Of a stretch of 64,000 bases of DNA, positions 34,327 through 45,111 are shown piece after piece. A program made the position numbers and the translations under genes. Position 1 is the first letter of the stretch. Each line of letters starts with the position of its first letter. The notes beneath the pieces were generated by a model. That model saw nothing but the letters and a program-made list of their open reading frames with translations, was not told the origin of the DNA and searched no databases. The stretch comes from Pogostemon cablin (lineage: Eukaryota; Streptophyta; Magnoliopsida; Lamiales; Lamiaceae): contig CM042965.1 of NCBI GenBank assembly GCA_023678885.1, forward strand, positions 34,887,777-34,951,776, read 5' to 3'.

Positions 34327-34608
34327 TCACAATTTATTTGATGGTGTACCCACCATTAGGGGCTCCCACCGTTATTTGATGGTGTACCCACCATTAGGGG
34401 CTCCCACCGCCCCTGAGTGAAGGAGGTAAATCGCAGGATGTGCCTCAAGTGGCTTATAGGGAGGGCTCATTATAGGGAGGGCTCATTGTTAAACTTGTGC
34501 TTGCAAGGGGCCAAATCCATGCTAAAGGTAGGATTCGAACCCCCACCCTGCAGCAACCAAGCTCAGCTGGAAGGCCTTTTCACCCTCCCCTCTACCACTT
34601 GAGCTGAT
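34327..34608 (-). mobile_element. tRNA-derived SINE
   Basis: On the minus strand the element opens with a box A-like AGCTCAAGTGGTAGAG and, about 45 bp on, a box B GGTTCGAATCC (near 34534-34544). It is flanked by imperfect 19-20 bp duplications, GATGATATAAAATGCCTAT (34308-34326) and GATGATATGAAATGTCCTAT (34609-34628). The tail contains a 38-bp tandem duplication (about 34333-34410) and a duplicated TATAGGGAGGGCTCAT. It lies just upstream of the PDS5-type gene promoter. Confidence 0.8.
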
Positions 34609-34628
34609 GATGATATGAAATGTCCTAT

Positions 34629-36588
34629 ACGGTGTATAATACTTGTAATTACGTAATTACCCATCGTGCTTTTGGGGGAGAATGGACGTGGTTTCTTGAT
34701 TTTGGTGGAGAATTCCAAGGGTGTCATTGGAATGTCAAGTGTTTCAGAATAATGTTTTCTTTTGAGAAGATCATCGAATTTTGACTTATTGAATTATAAT
34801 ATTATTACTATTTCACGTATATGTGTGGGTGGAGTTTTAGAAAAAAGAGAAAATCATGCCATAAAAAAAAGAATAAATATTTTAGTTAATTTAATGAAGA
34901 AAATATGTAAACTTATTGGAATGTGTGAAAAAATAGATTTTTTATTGGGATGTGTATAAAAAGTATATATAATAATAGTGTAATTGTTTGGTATATTTGG
35001 GTTTCGATATAATATGTTGATTAGAAAAATATGACAAAAAAATAAGAACGAAATTTGAGTCGGGTCAAGAGTTACACTCTTTCTCTTTAAGACGAAATTG
35101 CCCCGCTCTAGTGCTTACGGTGCTACGTCAATCATCTCCAAGATACAACGACTAAAATTTTGTGACAGTAGCACTACAAATCATAAAATACGGCGAACCA
35201 ACCGATATTATGAACTCACCTTAGGAGTATGACGACTTGAGAATACACTATGAATCAGTTACAACGACACAACTTTATTGGACTTTTCGGACATCCACGA
35301 TTTTGTGACAAGTGCTCAAGTAACTCAAGTGAAAATCAACTTTGGAGTAAAATCAAGTGATGGATTATGGAATAAAAGGGCCTATTTATATATTTCAATG
35401 CGTCTTTACGTGAATTGATGTGACCATTGGATTCGATTTTGAATTCAAATTCATATGTCTTTTAATGAAAAGACGCAACTTATTCAACAATTACAACCTA
35501 TGATCACACCTCTTCATAGACACATTTTAATCTAATAGACATCATTTTAAGGTTACTTTTCCATTCATATAAAATTTCCAACAGTACTTATTACCACTTT
35601 TAATAAAAGTAAAGTGTGAGATACTTTAAGGGACTAATAAAAATATAAAGTGTGAAATACTTTGGGGATGGATGGAGTAATATTATTAGGTAAATACTTG
35701 TAAGACTGTTTTACTGAATAATTTTGAATGAATAAAAAGTTATAATCTTTATGGTTGGTTTCTTGTACATGCAGGTGCTAAAAGTGTTAAAAAGTAATAT
35801 TTTGTTCTTAAAATATTAATTTTAATTAATGAAAATATTATTATTTTTTAATGAAGAAGTCGTTGAAATATGAAAAGCATTAAAATTCTACTAAAATTTT
35901 ACTTTCTCCATCTCACATTGTTCCAATTTCCACCGTCCTTTATTAGTAATTTACTGATTTTCCCTTATTTATTTATGGATTGAAAATAATATTATACCTT
36001 TAAAATTTCTAAACCTAAAGCATGACATAAGCCATTAGAATAAGAGGTGGAGCTATTAATGAAAAATACTTTGCCTCCATGTAAATATCAATAAAGGACA
36101 CTTTATGATTTACATTTAGTGGTGATTTAGTTTATATATATATATAATATTAAATAATAAATTACGGGTTATTCTGGGTGGTGCACCACAAGTCTGTAGT
36201 TTAAAATAAGTAGTGGGTAGTTTTTTTATTTTTAAATAAATAAATTATTTTATATTTTTTAATGGTAGAGATTAAATTGTATATTAATCTAACGGTTATG
36301 ATTGTTCAGATGCACCGGTGCACCCGGTGCACTCTAGTTGGACTCTAAATTATGTCATGTGTGATAAAAAAAATTATAATAATTTTAAAATTAAAATATG
36401 ATGTGGGTTATTAGTTAAGTGTTATGTCCTTTTACGGGAGTACTAATTAAGTTGTGGATGTGGATCGATCAAAATAGAAAGTGTGAATTGAGTTAGAGAT
36501 ATATAAAGAAATTCATGGGTTCAATCAATGGAATGTTTTCTATATGTTAAGTTTTATAGAAAAAATTACCAACTAGTATTCAATTATA
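34629..36588. other. Intergenic DNA with MITE remnants
   Basis: No gene supported. Inverted AAGTGTGA(G/A)ATACTTT-type words near 35606-35670 suggest a decayed Stowaway. 36165-36345 has GTGGTGCACCACA and CACCGGTGCACCCGGTGCAC blocks resembling the ends of MITE families A and B. Confidence 0.45.
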
Positions 36589-36765
36589 TAAGGGCATTGG
36601 TATGATGGAATGAGGTGGGTATGGAATCGTAATTCCTAATCCCATTCTCATTTCTGCGATTGGAATATTTTTATGAATAGGAATACCGATTCCAAAGAAA
36701 TGGGTATTATATTATATGTGGGAATGGACATTCCCCCCACCCCACCTCATCCCACCCCACCCCAC

Positions 36766-36878
<113 letters not shown>

Positions 36879-36890
36879 TTTATACAACTT

Positions 36891-38357
36891 CTATTTATAT
36901 AACTTAAACGGTTGTTGTGGAGGATATATTCCTGAAACTACCGAACCATTTTGTAAATTATAATTTCTTTCTAAAATAAGAATATAATTCTTAACATAGT
37001 TTTCTATAAACCATGCTGCAAATGGTATTATCATATTTTTTTTCTTTACAAGTTTTATAAAACTCATCTTGAAATTTACTAATCTCATTATTAGTAAAAT
37101 TATCAAAAAACCAATCTCTGAAAGGTGTGTAACCTTCACCTTTAAATTCTTCAGAAATAATTTTTCTGGCTTTAGAACCAGGACTAAAATCTATTATTTC
37201 TTTAAAATCCATAAATTATATCGAATAATTCATTTCCGACATTGTCGGTTCCATTCTATTTGTTTCTTTAACAATATTATTTTTATTTATATATAATTTC
37301 TTTATTTCAGGATTTAATCCTGTTACAGATTCTATCTCATCTGAAGATATTTCTTCTTTTTCTTGATATGTGAAAGCTCTATTTTCTCTTATTTGAGAAG
37401 TAGAAGCTCTAGGGGTTTCAACCCTGTAATCAATTGGAGAAATATAATTTCTCATTGAAATACTTTTCTAAATCTTATTTGATTCAAATTGTATATTAAC
37501 AGATCCTTCTGTACTTTGTATTATTTCCAATATATTATTATGGTCTTGCACCTGTGTTTGAACTGGTACAGCCTGTTCAATTTTCCAGTTTTCTGGAAAT
37601 TCTATTTCTTCCCATTTAATAGGTCTTCTGGTCATGATATTAGACCTGTTAAAATTAGTCTCAATAATAATAGTCTCATTTTTATAATCCATCATTCTAC
37701 AATGAGGATTTAATGTGACTAAAGGTTTATAATATATCCTGTAACATACACAAATAGTTTCTGTTCCAGGAAGATAATTATAACCATTAGTTTTAACATT
37801 TAATGTTAATGCATCTAGTATATTAACATCAGATAATGATAATTGTAAATTCGGGTATACATTAAAGTATACTGGACCATTGGTTAAACTGGATTGTATA
37901 ATACCCATTAAAGATTGTCTCCAATTAAGATTTCTACCATCTCTTAAAGCTGCTATAAAGCTTTCTGGTAACCCTTTTAGAGTTAATGGTTTGAATGCAA
38001 TCTGTACTAATCCTATATGAAGGAAATTGTACTCATCTCTATATTTATTAATATCCTTATCTGATAATAATTTAATAATCATTTCATTATTATCTAACGA
38101 AATAGATTCTTCAGTAGTTTTAACTACCTGAAGTAATCCTAATTTCTCAAAAGTACCCAACTTATATATTAACCTGGGTTCAATTTTAGGAATTGTCCAC
38201 TTATTAAGCATATCCAAATTTTTGGTATATCATATTCTTCATTCTTACTATTCTTAATATTATTATTCTTATTAATCAGGTTCATGATATTATTCATGAA
38301 AAAATTATGTGTTGATCCAAGATCCATCTCTAAATATTTCCATGGCTCTGATACCAT
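36891..38357 (-). pseudogene. Movement protein and following polyprotein segment
   Basis: The frame opens at an ATG overlapping the primer site (38357) and shifts frame near 38190. It then continues from 38217 with the 30K-superfamily movement protein: LHIGLVQIAFKPLTLKGLPE, FIAALRDGRNLNWRQSLMG and NGPVYFNVYPNL. In the same frame, stops at about 37468 and 37216 interrupt a segment of unknown role (ETPRASTSQIRENRAF, then FKEIIDFSPGSKARK). A last frameshift near 37030 leads to FAAWFIENYVKNYILILER and SGIYPP before the junction. In the virus this protein moves the infection between cells through plasmodesmata and precedes the capsid in the same polyprotein. The breaks are few, so the insertion is probably not ancient. 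Confidence 0.75.
38340..38356 (-). promoter_or_regulatory. Initiator tRNA-Met primer binding site of the pararetrovirus
   Basis: The minus strand reads TGGTATCAGAGCCATGG, complementary to the 3' end of plant initiator tRNA-Met. This is the priming site for minus-strand DNA synthesis in Caulimoviridae, and by convention position 1 of the genome. It lies about 530 bp downstream of the TATA box and coincides with the first ATG of the polyprotein frame. Confidence 0.92.
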
Positions 38358-38760
38358 CTTTGACAGGATCGACTGACATCAATTCTAATAAGGATATTAC
38401 AGATTAAAAAAGACTAACCGGCATCTTATTATTCAAATAACACTTAAATAACAATTTCCAAAAAACGTCCTAAAACGCCTATCAATCGGCTCAACTGGAC
38501 AAACAGGAAAAACATATTTAAGCATTAATTATAAAATAAGGCCAGTTAATACAAGTAATCATACCTTTAGAATTATATCAGTTTTATCTATACATAAATC
38601 ATATTATTACCATGTTAACATTACAGATAGTCATGGATCAACACATAAATAGTTTAGCCTATTAGGCTAAACATGAACATGATTAAATAAATAAATAAAT
38701 ACAGAAATTAAAAACTAAGACTAAGAATACTTACGTAAATATCACCAGTAGAATAAGATT

Positions 38761-38766
38761 TTTATT
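38761..38766 (-). terminator. Viral AATAAA polyadenylation signal within the leader
   Basis: AATAAA on the minus strand about 120 nt downstream of the TATA box. In pararetroviruses a signal placed just after the promoter is bypassed once and used on the second pass, giving terminally redundant RNA. The position fits this role. Confidence 0.6.
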
Positions 38767-38886
38767 AATACAAACTTTTATATATTACAAAAGAGGGGGA
38801 TGCTCAGCACATGAGCTTACAAAGCTGATCAGAGAGAGAAGAGGGAGCCCTTCTGATCGATATCTAACAACTGAAAACTATCAACC

Positions 38887-38894
38887 TATTTATA
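38887..38894 (-). promoter_or_regulatory. TATA box of the pararetroviral promoter
   Basis: TATAAATA on the minus strand within TTTTGTATAAATAGG. Transcription should start about 25-32 nt downstream, near 38856-38862, giving a leader of about 500 nt to the primer site. It is preceded by repeated CTGTTCA(T/C)TTTT-type words. Confidence 0.8.
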
Positions 38895-39015
38895 CAAAAT
38901 AAAAACGCGTCCCTACAGTAGAAAACGCATAAATGAACAGTAAAAAGCCAAAATTTTTGGCTTGTACAGTAATATTCCTGTAAAAAGTCAAAAAGTGAAC
39001 AGTATTCTACTGTTG

Positions 39016-39102
39016 ATGAACAGTGACCTGTCCGGCTGCTTTCACTGTTTATGAACAGTGTCTTGTCTGGCTGCTTTACTATTCATGACGTAAGCAGTGA
39101 CG
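39016..39102. promoter_or_regulatory. 35-bp enhancer-like duplication plus as-1-like element
   Basis: Two 35-bp copies start ATGAACAGTG (39016, 39051) and share GTC(C/T)GGCTGCTTT. They run straight into TGACGTAAGCAGTGACG at 39086-39102. Two TGACG motifs seven bases apart have the spacing of the as-1 element of the CaMV 35S promoter, the binding site of plant TGA bZIP factors. It lies about 190 bp upstream of the TATA box and overlaps the end of the second ORF. Confidence 0.75.
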
Positions 39103-40482
39103 CCATCTTGATTGAGACCTATTTTTCTCCCGATTTTTTTGATGAAGAAGATCCTTCTTTTCCTGATACAAATTTTCTATCAATGTATCATTTAATGAGT
39201 CAAATATATCATCTATACAGACTTCATTAAGATCTTCATTTGGATCTTGGGCATCTTGCATTTCCTCAGATGCTACTGATTCTTCCTTTTCTTTTTTGAA
39301 TTGAGATATTATACTCTTTTTCATTTCCTTTACATATGCAGCTATCATCTGCTCAGGAGTTAAATCTTCAGATCTCATTTTTGCCTTGTTTATAATATAA
39401 TCAAAAGGCGAGGATGTTTGAATACTATTATATTGTTCTTCATATAATAGAACTTGATTCTCTATTAGAGAAAATGTTTCATCTCCATTCATTTTTCCAG
39501 TCAGATGATCAATTTCCAGCAGCTTTTCCCAAAACTTCACATGATAAGTTCTGTATAAACAGGGAATTCCTGTTTTGGTATAACCATATTCAGGTTTCCA
39601 TTTCAATATACATGGAACTGAGAATTCAATAAAAAAGTAACAAGAAGCTATCCCTTCTATTACAATTTTAGAATTTTGTCTTTCTATCATTTTAGGAGAT
39701 ACATCCACCCATTTTATAAAACTCTCTTTTATATCTCCTGGTAAAATTTCTGGTACAGGACCAAAACAATAACACCAATGAATAAACCAATTTGGTATTT
39801 CAGAGTTATAAACTTTAGAACAAATTTTAATAAATCATGTATGATGTCTTTTATCATTTTCATAGTTTAAAAATTTTTCAAAAGTATCACAATAGTCCCA
39901 ATAATTATATTTAAAGACTGCTTTTGTATTTTCATTCTGAATTGATTTTTCTCTTAAGGGTGAAATTCCCCATTCTTCCAAAGATATAATCTTTTTTATC
40001 AAAACCTTGCTGAAATTATAAATCTCATTATTTCCTCCAGAAGTGAAATGTTTAAAATCACAACTTCCACTCTGAATAAGTATTTGTTCATAATAAGATC
40101 GAGATTTATAAGTTCTCATCTCATTTGAACCATTGTCCAAATATCTATTCATTAGAAACCATGGATCTTCACTCCATTTTAAATCCCTGTCTTCTAATTT
40201 GAAGATTATTTCTTCATGATTTTTTCTAAAATATTTTTCATTAAAATCAATATTTGCTACTATATTAGCAAAAGTAGATTTACTAGGAGTATCACTCCTT
40301 TCAGTATCCATATCTTCAAATTCTTGTGACAAATTTTTGTTCACAAGCTTCCTTTTCCCCTGCTGAGCTATTATCTCAGGGGTCTTTCCTTTATCTCTTT
40401 TATCAGGAGTGTTAGGGGTATAACCCCAACTCCTTCCACCTCTTCCCCTCCATGGAGAGGAAGATACGCTACCCCGTTTCAT
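39079..40482 (-). pseudogene. Second viral ORF, function unknown
   Basis: A 468-codon frame starts at an ATG (40480-40482) that overlaps the polyprotein stop (TAG 40469-40471) by 14 nt. It is interrupted by one TGA (39835-39837). The N-terminus is Arg/Gly-rich (SPWRGRGGRSWG), suggesting nucleic-acid binding. A middle block reads DPWFLMNRYLDNG and SYYEQILIQSG. Across the stop comes IPNWFIHWCYCFGPVPEILP, then GIPCLYRTYHVKFWEKLLE. The C-terminus is acidic and coiled-coil-like. I see no enzyme motif. Florendoviruses carry a downstream ORF of unknown function in this place. A role like the caulimovirus translation transactivator is possible but unsupported. Confidence 0.7.
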
Positions 40483-41916
40483 TCCTGCAATTAAAATGTT
40501 CACGGGTTAGAAAATCTGGAAGATTATTTTCTTAACCTTTTTTATAATATTAAAATCAAAAGGGGTTAAATGAGCCTGCCATCTAGCAAACATTTGCTTA
40601 GAAACATCATGTTTAAAATCTTTATTAAACATAAATTTAGCTGCACTACAATCAGTAACAATAGTAAATTTCTGATTATATAAATCATCTTGAATTTTTA
40701 AAACACATTTTACAATTGCAAGAATTTCTTTAGCAACTGTAGCATAATTCTTTTGAGCATTATTCCATTTTCCAGAATGGAATCTAATCAAATGTTTTTG
40801 ATTATTATCCGAATTTTTCTGAGTAAGAATACCTCCAAACCCTATATCAGAAGCATCAGTTTCTATAAATTTTTCCCAATTAGGATTGCTAATCATTAAG
40901 CATGGTAATGTTTTAACATTATCCTTGATTTTCTTAACTGCATTAGTATGACTATCAGTCCAAGGTTTAGGATAATTTTTTAATCTATCATATAAGATAG
41001 CCGTATCTTTTACTAAATTATAATAATAAGGAGCAATATAATTCAAACTCCCTAAAAATCTTTGTAACTGAGTTTTATCAGTTATAATATCTGGAAAATT
41101 TTCAGCAAAATCTATACTCCTATTAATAGGAATTATATTTCCTTTTTCAATAAAATGTCCTAGAAATTTTATTCTAGTTTGAAATAAATCCATTTTTGGT
41201 TTAGATATTACTAGACCATTTTGTTTAATCAAAGATTTAAAAATATGTAAATGCTTAAAATGCATTTCAATAGTCTTTGAATAAATCAAAATATCATCAA
41301 TATAAACAATTATAAACTCACTATAAGGAGTAAATATATCATTCATTATCTTCTGAAATTCAGAAGGAGCATTTTTAAGCCCAAACGACATTACATTCCA
41401 TTCATAATGTCCAATTGGAACATTAAATGTTGTTTTATATCTATCAGATTTATTAATTTGAATTTGCCAATATCCTGACTTTAAATCAAATTTTGAAAAT
41501 ATTAGACCATCATAAAGTCTATCTAATAAATCCTTTTTATTAGGGATTGGATGTCTAATCCATTTTAAAACTTTATTAAGAGGTTTATAATTTATTACCA
41601 ATCTTGGGACACCTCTTTCTATTTCAGAATGTTTATTAACATAAAATGCAGTACATGACCACGGTGATTGAGAATGACTTATTAGTCCTTTTTGTAATAA
41701 AGATTCTATTTCTTTTTTACATAATTCTAAATATTCTGAATTCATTTGACAAGGTCTAGCCTTTGTCGGAATATTCTTTTCATCAAAATCTTCTTCATAT
41801 GGAAGAAATATAATATGTTTTTTCCTATCCCAAAAAGCATTGGGATGGTCATTACATATTTCTAATGAAAATTCATTTTTCAGAATACTAATCTTATCCT
41901 GTAATTTAGGATTTTT
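40469..41916 (-). pseudogene. Reverse transcriptase and RNase H part of the viral polyprotein
   Basis: In order: CQMNSEYLELCKKEIESLLQ, RLVINYKPLNKVLKWIRHPI, FSKFDLKSGYWQIQI, GHYEWNVMSFGLKNAPSEFQ, and the catalytic box IIVYIDDILIYSK (about codon 150 of the frame starting at 41745). RNase H follows: FIETDASDIGFGGILTQ (first Asp), NYATVAKEILAIVKCV (Glu) and IVTDCSAAKFMF (second Asp). The last block is reached only after a frameshift in an A-rich run near 40530, giving NNLPDFLTREHF, so the final catalytic Asp is out of frame in the 41745-40507 reading. A TAA at 41917-41919 separates this part from the protease region in the same frame. Confidence 0.9.
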
Positions 41917-43091
41917 TTATTGTTCATTAATAGTAACAATATTAATCTCTTGTTTTAAAAATCCTATTTGATTTTGCTTAGCCTTAATATTATCATAAAG
42001 ACTATGTAATTTTTTAGTAATTGGTTCAACTATAAATTCAAGGAAAATATTATTACCTTGGAAAGTACCAATAATCTCTTTATTATCAATATTTTTTATG
42101 GGATAAATATTATTTAAAAATAGTGTACCAAGTATAAGTTGGTTAGAAATATTTTTTGCAAGTATAAAACTTTGCGAAATGCACTTATTATTAATGCATA
42201 CATAAGCTTTAGGAATCTTATATTCTATCTGGAGTTTATCACCACCAGCATGCCATAAAGTATGACTTGTTTTATAAAAATATCTAGTAGGAATTAATCA
42301 TTCCTGAATAACATTTAAATCTGCTCCACTATCAACTAGAGCAATAAATGATTTTGTATAAAGATTATCAATCAACAATGATATTTTTATATACCATTTT
42401 TGAGATATAACTGTCTCAATTGTAGATAAAAAATTATCTTTTTCTATCATAGGTAAATTATTCTGAATATCTGGTTGAATAATATTTTTTCCTTTAATAT
42501 TATTTTCTAATCTAGATATTCTAGATTCTTGAATAAAATTTTCATTTTTCAAGAATTTTATTTCTTCTTTCAGATTATTAATCTCTTTATAAATATCTGG
42601 TAAAGATATATCTCTTTGACTTTGATATTTCATTTTTAATTGGTTCATTACCTCTGACATATTATAAGATTTATCCTTATTAAGAATATTGTTTATTTTT
42701 TCTTCTTCTTTATTAGAAGTAGATGTCGAAGCACTATTCTCATTTCCTAATTCATCAATTATTTTAGTCCTTAATAAAGGATCTTTAATTAATTTTAATA
42801 ACTCAAAAATATTTTGAGAATCCAAAACATTAATACTCATATTAGAGAATTGAGACATAATTTTATAAAATTCAGATTGATTATGATCAATATTATTTAT
42901 TTCTTTAGGACATATTAATCCTTCTTTACATGGTTCACATTCTTCTGATTCAGAGAATTCTTCATTATCTAAATTCCTTATAATCTCTTCTTCTGATTCA
43001 GAAGTAATAGAAATTTCTGATTCTGATTCCTCAGATTCAGATTTTTCTATTAAAGATTGTATTATTATTCTTTTTATATCATCAGGAATTT
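41917..43091 (-). pseudogene. Acidic linker and aspartic protease part of the viral polyprotein
   Basis: A Ser/Glu-rich segment (ESEESESEISITSESEEE near 43020) and a Cys pair (CEPCKEGLICP near 42920) precede a frame from 42858 with MSQFSNMSINVL and a coiled-coil-like stretch. The aspartic protease follows, KSFIALVDSGADLNVIQE, with the DSGA active site at about 42320-42330. A TAA at 42298-42300 directly after it interrupts the frame, which then reads on (LIPTRYFYKTSHTLWHAGG, then LILGTLFLNNIYPIKN) to the TAA at 41917-41919. Confidence 0.8.
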
Positions 43092-44525
43092 CTAAATTAG
43101 AAATTCTTTTCTTTGTCCAACAGAATTCATTGTATGACTTTTTCTTTTACATATTGTACAATATCTTTTCTGATTCTTATTGAATCTTTTCATATAAGAT
43201 TTCTTTTGGAATTCATTTTTCTTTTGGAAATTATCTTCCCTTCTTTTCTTTTTTGCTTTCAATATATTTAGGAGAATGTCTCCTATGTTTAGATTTATAA
43301 ATCTTTTCTTTTTTACTTTTACTGGATGAAGGATTGTCCATTCCAAATTGTTGACAAAATTCTCCCAATTATTTTTTCTCCATAAAACTTTGTCTTTTTA
43401 ATTGCTGATTTAGCTTTATTTCATTACATAAAGCCAATCCTTCTTGAATACAAGTGTCTATTAGAGCTCCATATGTGAATTTTTCATACGGAATGGTAAT
43501 ATTATTACCCTTTATTGTTTTTCTTATTCTTTCAGCAAATAAGCTTGGTAGTCCATCCACAAATTTAGATTTCCAATGAGTATTATTACATTCTGGTAAT
43601 TCCATAACTCTGCTTAGGAAGGTATCTTTATACCACCTAAAATCAGAAAGTGTTCTACATCGTAGATTTTGTAATAAAGTTCTAATAGTATCACTATTAT
43701 CACTAAATCTTCCTGTAAAATGTTCAATTACATTCACTGCTAATGTATATACCGCAGTTTCAATGATTTTACCATCTTCTTGCTTTGTAGCATTTAGAAT
43801 ATTATCCCTATCATGTGGATTTAAGTAATTATCCCACCAACCTTTAAGTTGGTCAGTAAATCCAGCTATTATCATGGCTGCAATAGTCTTATCATTATTC
43901 TGACTATTTTTACAAATTGTAGAATACATTAGCATTCTATGAACAGTATTATAAATCTATTTATTATAATATCCATCAATATTCCACTCATAAATTTTAT
44001 TACCAGAATAACTGATATCAATAGTATCAGTGTATTCTTCATGTAATACATCCATTGGAGTAGGTCTATTATAATAGAACTTACTTTGTATGGGTTTATC
44101 AGCCCATTTACTATTAAGTTTATTAATCTGATCTTGCAAAACCTCTTTATAATCTGGGTTTTCTATAAAATCATTATCTAACTCTCTATCCAGAGTTCTT
44201 ATACTTAGTTTATTAAACTTTTCTTCAAGATATTTTTCCAACTTATATAATGGTTGGGTTTTAAAATCAGAAATTATTGGAGGAGGTTGAAAACTAGGAA
44301 GTATTTCCTTTTTTATAGGGACTTCTGATGTAGAAGTTTCCTCCTTATTATCCACAATTTCTTTTCCCTTATTAAGAAATTTTTTATTAATTGTAGTAAT
44401 AATCAAATCCAATTTATCCTGTATAGATTGGATTTGTTCACCCATTATTACTAAAGATAGATTAGTATAATTTTGGTTTTTAATTATATTATTAATATGT
44501 TTATATGTAACCTGAAGTGTATCAT
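43092..44525 (-). pseudogene. Capsid part of the viral polyprotein with broken CCHC knuckle
   Basis: Frame 44445-43957 (starts MGEQIQSIQDKLDL, though the open frame extends to about 44523) is followed by one stop and then, in the same frame, the capsid core: AAMIIAGFTDQLKGWWDNYL, VIEHFTGRFSD, RWYKDTFLSRVMELPEC and HWKSKFVDGLPSLFAERIRK. Frameshifts at about 43372 and in the basic region near 43290 lead to a zinc knuckle, YCTICKRKSHTMN (about 43120-43155). Its last Cys falls out of frame by one base. The core pattern is shared by caulimovirid capsids and Ty3/gypsy Gag. The linkage to the movement protein and ORF2 decides for the virus. Confidence 0.8.
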
Positions 44526-45111
44526 CTTAATATTTATTAAAAATATTTGTATTAAATTATTTAATAAAAAAATATTAAATTATTTAAAATCTAAATAAAA
44601 AAATAAAATATTTTTATATACTCAATTTAGTAAAAAAAATATATAATTAAATTTAATTCTTAAAAATTTTAAATTTAGATGAATATAATTATTTTAATAT
44701 TTAAAAATTAGTAAATTAAATATAAAAATTTTATATTATTAATTATATTGAATATAAACATGTAATATAAATATAAATATAATTTTATATACATAGTCTA
44801 ATATTTTTTAATATATATAAATTTTTTATTTGTATTTTAAATTTTATTTATATTTTAAAAATATTAATATTTTATTTTATTTTTGATTTAATATTTTTTT
44901 ATAATTATTAAAATATATAAAATCTTCACTAAAATTTTAAATGTAATATTATAAAAATATTATTAATAAGATTGAATTAATTAAGGAATACAAATTCTAT
45001 TACTTGAGTTATTCCTGAACGATACCAATCATGATAAAAATAATTTTTAGTTATTCCATTACCATTTCATTCCATTCCACTGTTATTCCATTAAGTCATA
45101 TCAATCCGTAA

